Shown piece after piece: positions 1 through 9,612 of a stretch of DNA of 64,000 bases (positions within the stretch are counted from its first letter, which is position 1; the number at the start of each line of letters is the position of its first letter). The position numbers and the translations under genes are program-made. The notes beneath the pieces are model-generated. The model did not search any database and was not told the DNA's origin. It saw only the letters and a program-made list of their open reading frames with translations. Source of the DNA: Lysinibacillus pakistanensis (GTDB taxonomy: Bacteria > Bacillota > Bacilli > Bacillales_A > Planococcaceae); NCBI GenBank assembly GCA_001312325.1, contig BBDJ01000025.1:12302-76301 (forward strand), in the 5' to 3' direction.

Positions 1-316
1 AGCAATTAACAGAAACACAGGATAACAAAGAAAAATATCTGACTTTATCGAAAATTGGCGCAGATGAAAAAAAATGATTAATAGGTTGTTGTTTAGACAA
101 ATTGGATTTTATTTTATTTCACCTTTAATTTTAGCTAGTTTGTTATCAATCTTTACTACTAAGGTTGTATTGGAGAAATTAGAACCGTTTTTTGAAGTTT
201 CTATAAAACAGAATATGTTTGTAAGCTTCGGGATTATTTTTCTACTATATGCAATATATTTCATTGCAACTTATCATAGTGCAAAACAAGTAATCTTGGA
301 CAATAGACTTAAATAA
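1..316 (+). CDS. 3' end of a BceB/FtsX-type ABC transporter permease (partial)
   Basis: The window opens inside this gene. A frame from base 3 to 74 reads into a second frame at 74-316 across a run of eight A (67-74). Joined, the product has the pattern LSKIGADEK-MINRLLF-QIGFYF-SPL, as in the last part of FtsX-fold permeases of peptide-antibiotic exporters (BceB type), followed by two membrane segments and a short charged tail. The run must be nine or six A for the frames to join. Substrate cannot be judged because the ATPase and the extracellular domain lie outside the window. The match is to a family pattern recalled from knowledge, not searched. Confidence 0.55.
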
Positions 317-330
317 AAGGAGTAGATAAT

Positions 331-495
331 ATGGTTGAATTTCTAATGGGCTTTGGATTATCGGAGGGAATTGTTGAAACTATTAAATGGTGGATTCCAT
401 ATTTAAGTTTTATAATGATCATAATCATCATAACAATTTTATTAAAGGTTATCCGTAAAAAGAAAATAAAGAATGCAAAAAAATTGATAGGCTAA
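331..495 (+). CDS. Small single-pass membrane protein
   Basis: A 54-residue frame begins at ATG 331 with AAAGGAG eight bases upstream, only 14 bases after the permease stop, so it is probably co-transcribed with it. About 20 hydrophobic residues (PYLSFIMIIIIITILLKV) are followed by a lysine/arginine-rich tail, which predicts a cytoplasmic C-terminus. I do not recognise a family. It could be a small accessory subunit of the upstream exporter, which is inference from position only. Confidence 0.5.
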   Translation: MVEFLMGFGLSEGIVETIKWWIPYLSFIMIIIIITILLKVIRKKKIKNAKKLIG

Positions 496-900
496 TTTAA
501 AAATTCATTCTGTGACATGTATAGGTTTTAATAAAGGCGATTATTTTAAGCTTAATAATCCTGGAACTAACTGTCGTTTTTTTCCTAGTAATTTTTCTCA
601 TAAATGCATTGGGGTGTGCTACTTACACCATTGAGCTTAAGAGTTTCTGACTTGTTTGGTAGCGATAGTTAGAATGAAAATGAATATAATCAGTCATCAT
701 CCATCGGTAGATTTAACTCTTTTGAATAGAATTTACATGGAGTAGCTTCTTGTAATTCTTCGCGTTCACCTGCCTCATATTCATATCTCAGCTATAAAAG
801 ATTGATGAATACAATTCGTAGATGGAATAGTGACCTTCTTAGAAAAATTCTAGAATTGTAGTTTTACTCGATTGAATGTTTGTTTCGTTCCATAAAAAAA

Positions 901-956
901 TGCCTCCTTAGATAAACAGATTTTATTTTTTTAATCTGTCTATCTAATAGGGAGCA
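901..956 (-). terminator. Terminator of the binding-protein/hydrolase operon
   Basis: A long imperfect inverted repeat (901-922 with 933-956) is followed on the minus strand by seven T (894-900). This places a factor-independent terminator 33 bases past the hydrolase stop. The rest of 496-900 holds no gene I can support. Confidence 0.7.
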
Positions 957-988
957 TATCAAATTACCACTTGGGGTTATCATTGTCA

Positions 989-1789
989 TCAGGTATTTAA
1001 AAAGCGAGGGAGTCGGCTAAGCATACAGGGAAGGACACTAACATGATCCTCCTCATCGAACTTTACATAATGAGTGTGAATGTTTTGGTCGCTTAAACGC
1101 TTCATTCGTTCTGCTGCTTGCTCAGCTCCTTCAAGCATATCAGCCAGTTCATTGGCACCAATTGTGAGCAGCAGATTGATAGTATGATTCCCATTCCAAG
1201 TTTCACTAAGTCTCTCCATTTCTTTTAACACAGCATTGTCAGCCCACCAAACAGAGGGACTTCCAGCTATGATGTGCGTAAATAAATAAGGTCTTGCACA
1301 TAAAGCATATAGAGTAAAAAGACCACCTAATGAATGCCCTACAATGGCTTGTTTACTTTTATTAATGGGCCATTTCTTTGCCACCTTAGGCATCAATTCA
1401 TGTTCGATAAAATCTAGAAAATCATTCGCCTTGCCATTAGGAGGCCAAGGCGTACCATCAGGACGAGGTGGTAGATTTTCCTCACCTACAGGTAATGTAA
1501 AATCAAGGCATCGTCGTTCCATATCAAATGGCTCCTTTGAGGGATAGCCAATACCTATAACAAGAATGGGGTCAAAGCCTTTTGGTTTTCTTGTTTGTAG
1601 CTTCACTGCCTCTGCAAGTGTTGGAAAAAGTGCGTCACCATCTAAGACGTATACTACAGCATAGCCATCTGCTGGCGGCTCGTCTGTTGGGGGCGCAATC
1701 AATATTCGATAGTCTAACTGCTGTTGGGAAGTCATCGTGTATTCAAAATAGTCTTTTGATACATAGGGTTTCTTTGTCATTGTTTTCAT
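989..1789 (-). CDS. Alpha/beta-hydrolase, siderophore esterase-like
   Basis: An intact 266-residue protein of the Fes/IroE/BesA-type esterase family (COG2819 type). The nucleophile elbow GHSLGG puts the catalytic serine at about residue 153, and the candidate histidine is in EEDHVS near residue 249. SPSVWW after the elbow is typical of the family. Family members hydrolyse trilactone or other ester siderophores in the cytoplasm to release iron. Its ATG overlaps the stop of the upstream siderophore-binding lipoprotein (ATGA overlap at 1786-1789), so the two are translationally coupled, and the Fur box before that gene should control both. There is no signal peptide, in keeping with cytoplasmic action on imported ferri-siderophore. 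The exact substrate is unknown. Confidence 0.85.
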   Translation of the reverse strand: MKTMTKKPYVSKDYFEYTMTSQQQLDYRILIAPPTDEPPADGYAVVYVLDGDALFPTLAEAVKLQTRKPKGFDPILVIGIGYPSKEPFDMERRCLDFTLPVGEENLPPRPDGTPWPPNGKANDFLDFIEHELMPKVAKKWPINKSKQAIVGHSLGGLFTLYALCARPYLFTHIIAGSPSVWWADNAVLKEMERLSETWNGNHTINLLLTIGANELADMLEGAEQAAERMKRLSDQNIHTHYVKFDEEDHVSVLPCMLSRLPRFLNT

Positions 1790-2788
1790 GGTGTTAAAAA
1801 CTCCAATACATCATCTATGACTTTTCCTTGTGCATGAATGCCCCCATTTAGCCAATAATCTCCTGCTGTTTCGTAAACTTGATTGTTTTTGAATGCCGTT
1901 GTACTTTGCCAAATTTTACTTTCCTTAAATTCCTTTAAAAATTCATCGCCAAGATTGCCATCATTAATAAGGAAAATATAATCTGCATCAAGCTCTGGCA
2001 AAATTTCTAATGACACCTCGAAGGCACCATTCTTCACTAAGTTGCTTTGTTCAAAGCCTAATTCATGCGTTAATACATAGCCACTGAAATACTCATCAGT
2101 CATGAAGAACATACCTTTCGCATTAAAGCGAATTAACGCCACTTTTTTTCCCTTCTGTAATAGCAGCTAGCTTCGCTTGTGCAGCATCTACCTTCTCTTG
2201 ATAACTTTGTAATGTTTGCTCAGCCTTATCTTGTTCATTAAGTAGCTGCCCTAATACTTTAATAGAACCTTCCAAATCACTTGCTGCATTTTTGAATACG
2301 TATGTTGGGGCGATCTTTGCATATTTTTCATAAGTGCCGTTTTCAAGATAAAAAGAGTTGTGCAATATAATTATATCTGGTTTGTTTGCCATAATCGCCT
2401 CTGCGGATGGAGGACCACTTGCAAAGCTGATTTCTGGTACACCTTGTAACTGATCCTGCAAATAAAGCTGTGGCTTCACGCCATTTGACCATTGCATCAT
2501 GGGTTTAATGCCTAAAGCAAGCAGCGAGTCCTCCATGACAGGCGCAAATATTTTTGTCGGCTTAGCAGGTAATATGACTTCATTTCCAAGCTCATCCTTT
2601 ACTGTTAATGGATAAACATCCTTTTGCTCCTTCGTGCTTTCTGGTGATGCCTGTGTTACTACCTTTTCTTCTTTATTACTTGATTGAGCATTGCAGGCAG
2701 TAAGTACGCCAATAACAAGTAATAAAGAGGCAAACACAAAGATAGATTTTAAAATTGTTTGATAGTGATAACGACAGTTTACGTTCAT
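1786..2788 (-). CDS. Iron-siderophore-binding lipoprotein 1 (frame broken)
   Basis: The restored length is 333 residues. A lipoprotein signal ends in the lipobox LTAC near residue 32, followed by a Ser/Asn/Lys-rich linker and a class III (FhuD/BtuF-type) fold. Typical segments are ILPAKPTKIFAPV in the N-lobe, KPDIIILHN, and a C-lobe ending in YWLNGGIHAQGKVIDDVLEFL. It would present ferri-siderophore to an ABC permease outside the membrane. The frame breaks at the run of seven A (T on the plus strand, 2144-2150); six A restores GKKVALIRFNAKG. A Fur-box-like site lies 24 bases upstream of the start. A second ATG at 2795 is better spaced from the GGAG motif but is out of frame, so the start is not fully certain. 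Confidence 0.85.
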
Positions 2789-2811
2789 TGTTCATCAAGG
2801 TCTCCTTCTAC

Positions 2812-2826
2812 TGATAATGATTCTCA
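2812..2826 (-). promoter_or_regulatory. Fur-box-like operator for binding protein 1
   Basis: TGATAATGATTCTCA matches the 7-1-7 Fur consensus TGATAATNATTATCA at all but two positions. It lies 24 bases before the lipoprotein start. Confidence 0.8.
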
Positions 2827-2846
2827 AATGGAATTATAATTCAGTG

Positions 2847-4022
2847 TTAGATAGGAAGCCATGGACTGGAACAGGAAAGGGATTTGGATTTTTTTCCGGT
2901 TAACATTAACAATGTTTCATCTAACATTCGATTAATGGCAATAGCAGAGTACTCAAACCAAGGATTCGATGGCAAAATATACACATGTCCATTTTTTTAT
3001 AGCTTGTAACTCTTTCCAACTATCAAGGTATTGTAAAGCGAGCCAATAATTTCGAGTGGCCGTATCGGGGCAAATGATGAATAGCAAACGGTTTGGATTT
3101 ATGTCTAAAAGCTGTTCAAGAGTGATAAGCTCGTTACATGTTTCTTGTTGCGCATCAATAGGATGAAGCTGCAAATCTGTAAAAAGAACATTCTGAATTC
3201 CTTTATTACAATATAAAAATAATTGATCTCCACATAATCGGAGTACAGCAAAAGTATCCTTTCCAACCGCTCGTTTAATCTCTAGCTTTGCCTGTAATGC
3301 TTTTTGCTCGTACGTTTGAATAAAATGTTTACAAGCGCTCTGTTTGTTGATGGCGTCAGCTATTTCTGTTAATTGAGTTTTCCAATCCTTTGCTTTAATC
3401 GTCACATGTTTGACGCCAATTGATTCAAGCCAATGTAGCATGGATAGGGAGGGCTCTTCCTGAAAAATATGAATATCTGGCTTTGCAGATGCTAATTTTC
3501 TAAAGTTATCCTCCGATTCCGCATCAAATATATTTAAAGGCACATGAATTTTGTCCTGGTAATGATTGTAATAATATGGACTCCATTTAGCATTAAGTGG
3601 TGCTGCGACAGGTATTATTCCTAGTGCTAATAAATTCCCAGTAGTGGACACAGAAAAAGTGGAGATACGCCGACGAGCTATTTTGCTATAAGAGGATGGT
3701 GAAACTCCAACCTCCTTTTTAAATTTTCGACTGAAATAAAACTCGTCACTGTAGCCAACCTTACTAGCAATATCACGTAACAACAAGTCAGTATCGCGAA
3801 GTAATTGTTTGGCATGTCCAATGCGTAACTCTGTTAAATAATCAGTAGCACTTTGCCCGAATTCCTTTTTAAATGCCTCCCCAAAATAGCTGGAACTGAG
3901 ACCAGAAATGAAAGCTAAATGATCAATCGTTAGGGCTGATGATGGTGTTTTGCAATATAATTTCGGATATCCTTTAATGATATTTGAGTTGTCATCATAT
4001 CAGTAGCACTTTCGGTTTTCAT
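2847..4022 (-). CDS. AraC-type HTH fused to a siderophore-binding domain 1 (frame broken)
   Basis: After joining, this is about 391 residues: an AraC double helix-turn-helix at residues 1-115 (LRDIASKVGYSDEFYFSRKF, VGVSP) followed by an FhuD-like ligand-binding domain (KPDIHIFQEEPS, EQLLDINPNRLLFI). The order HTH then binding domain is that of Bacillus Btr (YbbB), which activates siderophore-uptake genes when it binds ferri-siderophore in the cytoplasm. It lacks the roughly 170-residue N-terminal half of Btr and starts directly at the HTH (ATG 4022, AGGTGAC eight bases upstream). One break is a run of seven T at 2992-2998. A second, near 3955, is in a run of only four A and may be real or a deletion error. 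Confidence 0.75.
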
Positions 4023-4051
4023 GTTAACAAGTCACCTCTTATATGTTAGTG

Positions 4052-4066
4052 TGAAAATTATTTTAC
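4052..4066 (-). promoter_or_regulatory. Weak Fur-box-like site
   Basis: TGAAAATTATTTTAC resembles half of a Fur box and sits between two regulator genes, overlapping the stop of the upstream one. This is a weak match. Confidence 0.3.
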
Positions 4067-5694
4067 ATTAACCAATAGCTTTGGTAATGCACCCAGTAAT
4101 TTCTCTCTTGTAAAGGCATCGTTGTAATTCCATTTTGTTGCGTCAATCAAATAAGCGTGGTTATTTTGAACAGCAGGAAGTTCTCTCCAACTATCACTTT
4201 TGAGCAATTCCATAGTTGCTATTTGCGATTCAGGCTTGTCAGATAATAGCATAAAGATTCGATCACCAGCATACTGAGGTAAGTGATTAATTGGTATTTC
4301 CTTATAGCCTTTCCCAGCTTGTAGTAATTTTTTTTACTTGTCTATGAGGCTGGAATCCACATGGATGAAAAAGAGCAGGGGATAGACCTGTACAGCCCAT
4401 AACAAATAGCCGTTTACCGTGGTCAAAAGTTAAAACTGTAGCCGTTTCACCAGGCTTTACAACTTTTTGTAGCTGTAGCCACATTGTATTTTCTTGTAGT
4501 CTAAAATGTGTTAACCAATCTTCTGCCCGTTGTTGTTGGCCAAGCCACTGCCCTAATAGAAGAATGCGTTCATCCAAGGAATCCCAGGAATTGAGTGTAA
4601 TGGTTGGAGCAATAGATGATAAAGACTGATATTGTTGCTCGTCATTATTTGTAAAGATAATTAAATCTGGATTCAGCTTTGAAGATTTTTCAATGTTAAT
4701 TGGAAATGCCACATCTTGCACATTAGGTACGTGATTTTTATAAAATGATTTGCTAATAGATTTTTTTGTCACCACCTATTGGCTGTACATTAAAAATCAA
4801 CATATCCCCAAACGTTTCTCCATGATAAATAATTCGATGAGGTGAGGCAGGAATTTCTACTTCATGCCCTGTCCAATCTTTAACAATAGTTCTTTGCTTA
4901 TATTGACGAGCAAACTGCTTAGGCGGAATGCCAACGATCTGTCGAAAGCGGCGATTAAAATAATATTCATCATCAAATCCAACCCGCTGAGCAATATCTT
5001 TTAAAGGTTCATTTGTTTGTAGGAGTAATTCCTTTGCGTTTTTTTAGGCGTAAATCTGTTATATAATCCAATGGTCTTTTCCCTGTTAAGGTTTGGAAGA
5101 TTGCACTGTATTGCCATTGGGCTATATGGGCTAAATCAGCGAGTTTTTTTTACTGGTAAAGACTGCTGATAATAATTATGTATATAGTCAATTGTTTGTT
5201 CAACAGCCTTGATAATATTTACTTGGTAATCCATATGAAGCTGATGTTCAAATAATAAATGTAATAATTCATATAAGATTACTTGTTGTTTAAGATAATC
5301 CGAATGAGGCTTCATAGCATACAAATCCTCTGTTAGTCGAGTAAAGCGGGTAGCCGGGTATAACGTATATTCCACTTGCTCAGAAAAAAATGGGTTCTAT
5401 ATAAGGAGAAGGGCCTTGTACTAACTGAAAAGCTGAAAAGGAAATTTTATAGAAACAAAAATCTTTAGTTATACCCGATAAATCAATTATTGAATGTGGC
5501 TGTACAAGGAAAATTTTTCCCTTCGTCACAAGATAGGGAATATCATCAATTGTTAACGTTCCACAACCATCCGTAAAAAGAATCATCGTATGATGAGAGG
5601 TTGAAATAAACGGATAGCTCTGTGTAATACAGTCAATAGTTTCTAAATGAAAAAGTAAGTCTTTGGTAAAAGAAGTTGAATTTTTATCTTCCAT
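4058..5694 (-). CDS. AraC/Btr-type regulator with siderophore-binding domain 2 (frame broken)
   Basis: Five run-length corrections give one 543-residue protein, close to Btr length. An N-terminal cupin-like sensor (HHTMILFTDGCGTL) is followed by an AraC HTH pair (LADLAHMAQWQYSAIFQ, LKDIAQRVGFDDEYYFNRRF) and a C-terminal FhuD-type domain (SPHRIIYHGE, NPDLIIFTNND, LPQYAGDRIFML). Breaks lie at 4328-4335, 4761-4767, 5039-5045, 5144-5151 and 5383-5389; each becomes continuous when the run loses one base. ATG 5694 has AAGGAAG upstream. Its binding domain closely resembles binding protein 2 next door (VQDVAFPINIEKS against VEDVGFPINIEKT), so regulator and lipoprotein probably see the same ligand. 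It should activate the neighbouring gene when loaded. Confidence 0.8.
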
Positions 5695-5713
5695 TAGTGA
5701 CTTCCTTTCTAAA

Positions 5714-5728
5714 TGAAAATCATTATCA
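5714..5728 (-). promoter_or_regulatory. Fur-box-like operator for regulator 2
   Basis: TGAAAATCATTATCA is a 13/15 match to the Fur 7-1-7 consensus, 20 bases before the start codon. Confidence 0.75.
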
Positions 5729-5793
5729 ATTAACTGTATTGTATAAAAAGTAAAGAGACATTTCAACAAAGATGAAATGTCTCTTTCTTTTAT

Positions 5794-6752
5794 TTATTTT
5801 TTTAGCATATTAGGTAGTTCAGTTAGCAGCCATTCTCTAGTTGAGGCATCACTATCAGCTTTTCGAATGTCAATTGTGTAAACATGCCCATTTTTTTACA
5901 GCAGGGAGCCCCTTCCAAATGGGACTTTCCATCATTTCCTTTGTAGACTGTTTTGCTTCATCAGGTACTGGCGTAAGGATGAAAATTCGATCTCCTGCAT
6001 ACTCAGGAAGAAGCTCTGTGGAGATTTCAGCAAATCCTGTCCCTTCATCTAGGATTTGTTGTATTTTGTCGCCAGGCTTTAAGACATTGGAGTCGTAAAG
6101 AACCTGTGAAAGACCTGCACGTGCCATCACAAACAGTCGATCCCCAGGATAGTAGGTTAAAACAGATGCCGTTTCATTTTCTTTTAAAACTCCTTCGTCA
6201 ATTAAGGATTTCCACATTGTATCTGCCTTCGCTTTATAATTACTGAGCCATTTTTCTGCCTCTTCCTTCTTGTTTAATATATCTCCAAGTTCTGTTAAAC
6301 GCTGCTCTAAAGGTGCAAAGGTATCGAATACAATAGTTGGTGCCACTTTGGATAGCTGTTCATAGATCTTTTCATCTGAAGTCGCAACAATAATAAGGTC
6401 TGGTTTTAGTTCAAGTGTTTTCTCAATATTGATAGGGAAACCGACATCTTCTACATTATGTACTTCTTTCTCCCATGCATAACCAGTAATCCAGGAGAAA
6501 CCTGCACCTACTGTTTGGGCATCTAATGCGACAATATCACCATAGCCCTCGCCGTGATAAATCACTCGCTTTGGTTCTAGTGGGATTTCCACCTCATGAT
6601 TTAAATAGTCTTTATAAACACGTACTTTGCTTTCAGTCGGTTGTTCTTCCTCTTTTTTTTGCTGTTTCATTTTTGGAGCTACAAGCAGCTAGTACTAATC
6701 CTAAAGTTAGCAATACGCTACAAAGGAGCATATATTTATTAAACGTTTTCAT
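5794..6752 (-). CDS. Iron-siderophore-binding lipoprotein 2 (frame broken)
   Basis: The restored protein has 318 residues. The signal MKTFNKYMLLCSVLLTLG leads to the lipobox VLAAC, then a Lys/Glu-rich linker and an FhuD-type fold: PLEPKRVIYHGEGYGDI, KPDLIIVATSDE, LPEYAGDRIFIL, and the end LTELPNMLKK. Breaks are the eight T at 6653-6660 and the seven T at 5891-5897. Correcting the second gives AVKNGHVYTID, the usual final strand of these proteins. It delivers ferri-siderophore to a permease that is not encoded in this window. A near-perfect Fur box lies 29 bases upstream, shared with the divergent MFS region. Confidence 0.87.
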
Positions 6753-6780
6753 ACCTAGTCCTCCGAAATAGTATTTAATA

Positions 6781-6799
6781 GATAATGAGAATCATTATC
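6781..6799. promoter_or_regulatory. Strong Fur box
   Basis: GATAATGAGAATCATTATC matches the classical 19-bp Fur box at 18 of 19 positions. It sits before binding protein 2. The 270 bases on to the MFS gene hold no gene I trust. Confidence 0.88.
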
Positions 6800-6988
6800 G
6801 ACATTAGTTAGCATAATGGAGCAAGTTAACTTTCACAATGGAGAAATGAAAGAAGCTCCATTAATTTTTATCCAAAATTTAATTGATGACCATGTAGGTT
6901 TTGGAAGTAAAATCCGTGTAACCGTTAAAATATCCGCCAATTGGTGGAGAACGATATTTAAAAAGATTAAAATAACCATGTTTCTAAA

Positions 6989-7003
6989 TGATAATAATTA
7001 TCA
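6989..7003 (+). promoter_or_regulatory. Perfect Fur 7-1-7 operator for the MFS gene
   Basis: TGATAATAATTATCA is a perfect 7-1-7 inverted repeat, 21 bases before the MFS start. Confidence 0.87.
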
Positions 7004-7024
7004 ACGAGGGGAGGATGAAGGTAA

Positions 7025-8194
7025 ATGAGGAATTTTTGGCTGTTTGTTACAACTGGTATGTTATTGATTGTCACAACGACAGGGTTTGCACGTATGGCCT
7101 ATGGTATTATCTTACCCTTTATGCAGCAGGGGCTATCACTGTCAACAACACAATCCGGGCTACTTGGAACAATGCTCTTTCTAGGCTATTTGCTAACAGT
7201 AGGGCTTTCGGGAATGCTATCAATGCGTATTGGTGCAAAAAATGTTCTGCTCGTTGGAGGATGCCTTGTTATTTTAGGCTTGGGAGGTCTAGTATTTGTC
7301 ACAGGCTTTTGGTGGTCGTCTATCACTTTGTTCTTAGCAGGGGCTGGAAGTGCATTAGTTTATACACCTCTACTATCGATAGCCGTTAGCCTGTATCCAA
7401 AGAAACGAGGCACTGTGATGGGACTGTTAATGAGCGGAGCTGGTATTGGGATGCTATTTTCAGGCTTACTCGTGCCATTCATGCTACAGCAATTTCCAGA
7501 GCTAGGTTGGAGGGGCGCCTGGTTAATTTTCGCAATCATGACCATTGCAGTAGTGTTGTTAGCGTTTTGGGTAATAAAGCAACCACAGGCAACAACTGAT
7601 AAGGATACTACTGGAGATAGTAACGTTGCTTGGCGAAGTAAGAAGTTGTATATCATTGCAGGTATGTATTTCGCTGTTGGACTGGTCTATCTTATCCCCA
7701 ATTTATATCAGACAAGCTATATGAAGGAGCTTGGCATCTCAACTGCTACAGCAGGCTCTATCTATGCAATTGCAGGTATCGTTTCTATTGGCGGAGCTCC
7801 ATTTTGGGGAATGTTGGCTGATAAAATCGGTGTAAAAAAAGCTTTAATAGCAGCATTGCTGTTTTCTGTTATAGGAGATCTCCTGCCTATTATGCTAGAA
7901 AATACAGGAGGGTTTATATTATCCTCCATTATCTGGGGCTCTTCACTTGGTGGAGTTCTTGTTTTGATTCAAATGAAGGCTAGCCAGCAGGTGTCACCTT
8001 CGTATGTAGCTTCTGCCATAGGTTTTATTTCCATTTTCTATGCGGTTGGTCAAATGATGGGGCCAGGAATTGCAGGCTGGCTTATTGAGTATGCAGGAGG
8101 ATTTAAAATGGCTTATGGCTTTGGTGCAATCGTATTCTTTATCACACTACTTCTGTCAACTGTTCTTAAAGGTGAAAATATACAGGAACAATAG
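7025..8194 (+). CDS. MFS transporter, YbfB-like, iron-regulated
   Basis: An intact 389-residue protein with twelve predicted membrane segments. The first has the GFARMAYGIILPFM motif typical of YbfB/YjiJ-type members. The loop after the second segment carries MRIGAKNVL, a variant of the MFS motif A, repeated in the second half as LADKIGVKKAL. A ribosome site GAGGGGAGGATGAAGG precedes ATG 7025. With a perfect Fur box in front and siderophore genes on both sides, export of a siderophore or its breakdown product, or uptake of a xenosiderophore, is a reasonable inference, but the substrate cannot be read from sequence. Confidence 0.8.
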   Translation: MRNFWLFVTTGMLLIVTTTGFARMAYGIILPFMQQGLSLSTTQSGLLGTMLFLGYLLTVGLSGMLSMRIGAKNVLLVGGCLVILGLGGLVFVTGFWWSSITLFLAGAGSALVYTPLLSIAVSLYPKKRGTVMGLLMSGAGIGMLFSGLLVPFMLQQFPELGWRGAWLIFAIMTIAVVLLAFWVIKQPQATTDKDTTGDSNVAWRSKKLYIIAGMYFAVGLVYLIPNLYQTSYMKELGISTATAGSIYAIAGIVSIGGAPFWGMLADKIGVKKALIAALLFSVIGDLLPIMLENTGGFILSSIIWGSSLGGVLVLIQMKASQQVSPSYVASAIGFISIFYAVGQMMGPGIAGWLIEYAGGFKMAYGFGAIVFFITLLLSTVLKGENIQEQ

Positions 8195-8196
8195 TC

Positions 8197-8234
8197 CTAG
8201 CGGATTTCACGTATTCACGCTAAGGCATAATTGA
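8197..8234 (+). repeat. Dispersed repeat family, partial copy (3' tail)
   Basis: CTAGCGGATTTCACGT and the tail GGCATAATTGAT match the last 40 bases of the copy before hutH. Only the distal end is present, directly after the MFS stop. Confidence 0.55.
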
Positions 8235-8275
8235 TAGCTAAAAGTAAATCTGTTTGCTATACTTTGGTTAGTTAT

Positions 8276-8290
8276 TGATAATAATTCTCA
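8276..8290 (+). promoter_or_regulatory. Fur-box-like operator for the AraC regulator
   Basis: TGATAATAATTCTCA is a 14/15 match to the Fur consensus, 15 bases before the first ATG of the regulator. Confidence 0.8.
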
Positions 8291-8305
8291 ATGAAGAGCT
8301 GAAAG

Positions 8306-9317
8306 ATGGTGACAACCTCTATGAAAGTTGATTTTCATCAAAATTTTAATCATTTTTATCATGCATTCGAAATACTGAGTTCACAGGAAATACCACAGGA
8401 TTACATGTCTTTTCAGTCAAGTGTAAAAGATGGAGCTATTCATCGACTTAGCCTCGTCAGGATTTGGAAGTGGTCGTTTCTGATTATTCATTTTATAAAG
8501 AGCATCGAATGGATATGCTTACAGCCAAACCAATGGTAGAAATTAGTTTCTGTCTACAAGGAACAAGGGAAGTTCAAATTTCGGGTTGTACCTATGAAAT
8601 AACTGCAGGGACATGTTCATTACAATTTATTGAACAAATAGAGGCTAGCTTTTTATTCAATAAAAATGAAGCTTATCAAATGGTTGGTATTGGTATTCCA
8701 GTTTCAACCTTTAATCATTATATGGATAAGATAGATGGCAATGGTGAGAGTTCTATGAATTTTGATGAAGTTCTTAAAGGAACCCCCTATCGCCTCTTTC
8801 AGGAAAAAATTAATGCTATAGATACGCTTATTTTAAAGCAAATGCTGCATGGTATAGCTGCTAAAAAAATGACAAATTTAGAGCTTGAATATACTGTTTT
8901 ACAACTGTTAATAAGAGCATTTCAAACTTTTCTCAGCCACCCTATTAATCAAACGGAATTCTCAAATAGTGACAGGGAAAAGATACGTCAAGCACAGGCC
9001 ATTATAATTGAAAATATGATGAATCCACCATCCTTAATGGAATTGTCGCGTTTAATCGGATTAAATGATTTTAAGTTAAAAAAGGGTTTTAAAGAAATGT
9101 TTGGCACAACAGTGTTTGGCTATTTACGTGAGAAACGCTTAGAGAAGGCTAGTTATTTACTACAAAAGGCTCAATGAATGTAACAGAGGTTGCCAATGCA
9201 GTGGGCTATTCTAATCCAAGCCATTTTGCTGAAGCATTTAAGGGGAAGTATGGAATAAATCCTAGTGAGGTATTAAAGAAATTTTCTCAGCCTTTTACCG
9301 AGAGGAACCATCTATGA
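8306..9317 (+). CDS. PchR-like AraC transcriptional regulator (frame broken twice)
   Basis: The joined product is about 337 residues. The C-terminal AraC HTH pair reads LSRLIGLNDFKLKKGFKEMF with GTTVFGYL, then VANAVGYSNPSHFAEAFKGKYG, as in PchR-type activators of siderophore uptake. The N-terminal part is a ligand domain. Unlike its neighbours, neither break is in a long A/T run: one lies near 8453-8463 and one at 9173-9176, where CAATG must be CAAATG. Either this gene is truly decaying or other base-call errors are present. A paralogue with the same HTH motif is at 16849-17798. A Fur box precedes it. Confidence 0.7.
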
Positions 9318-9463
9318 AAAACGTAGAAGATCAGCTGAATAATGGGAGAAGAGTGACTTTTGGGTGAAAGATATTCGCTAGTTTCGATTGTTGTAGGATG
9401 AGATTTCCCAGTCATAAAATGCAAACTAATGCCTTTCTCTGTTTTTAAAAAGGAGGAGCTGAG

Positions 9464-9505
9464 ATGATACTATTGAATATTATTAATTCTTTAGAAAGGG
9501 ATTAA
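9464..9505 (+). CDS. Possible 13-codon leader peptide
   Basis: ATG 9464 follows AAGGAGGAG at ideal spacing and reads MILLNIINSLERD before TAA. It lies in the otherwise empty 9318-9612 gap upstream of a regulator gene. GCAAACTA before it (9421) is complementary to TAGTTTGC (9530), which is followed by seven T. It could be a leader peptide, a remnant or chance. Confidence 0.3.
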   Translation: MILLNIINSLERD

Positions 9506-9569
9506 ACATAATTCATAAAGATGCCTAACTAGTTTGCTTTTTTTAAATTCTACTTCATTATAATGAAAT

Positions 9570-9584
9570 TGATAATCAATATCA
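9570..9584 (+). promoter_or_regulatory. Fur-box-like operator for regulator 3
   Basis: TGATAATCAATATCA is a 7-1-7 inverted repeat with two mismatches to the consensus, 29 bases before the start. Confidence 0.75.
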
Positions 9585-9612
9585 ATTTGGCGTTTTAGGA
9601 GGATAGAAAAAG

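Noticed and set aside
690..790. Minus-strand frame of about 33 codons in the first gap
   Set aside because: It is short, has no start, and does not match a family I know. It might be a gene remnant but cannot be supported.
6816..7028. A 70-residue plus-strand frame before the MFS gene
   Set aside because: It has no good ribosome site, overlaps the Fur box and MFS start region, and shows no recognisable protein pattern.
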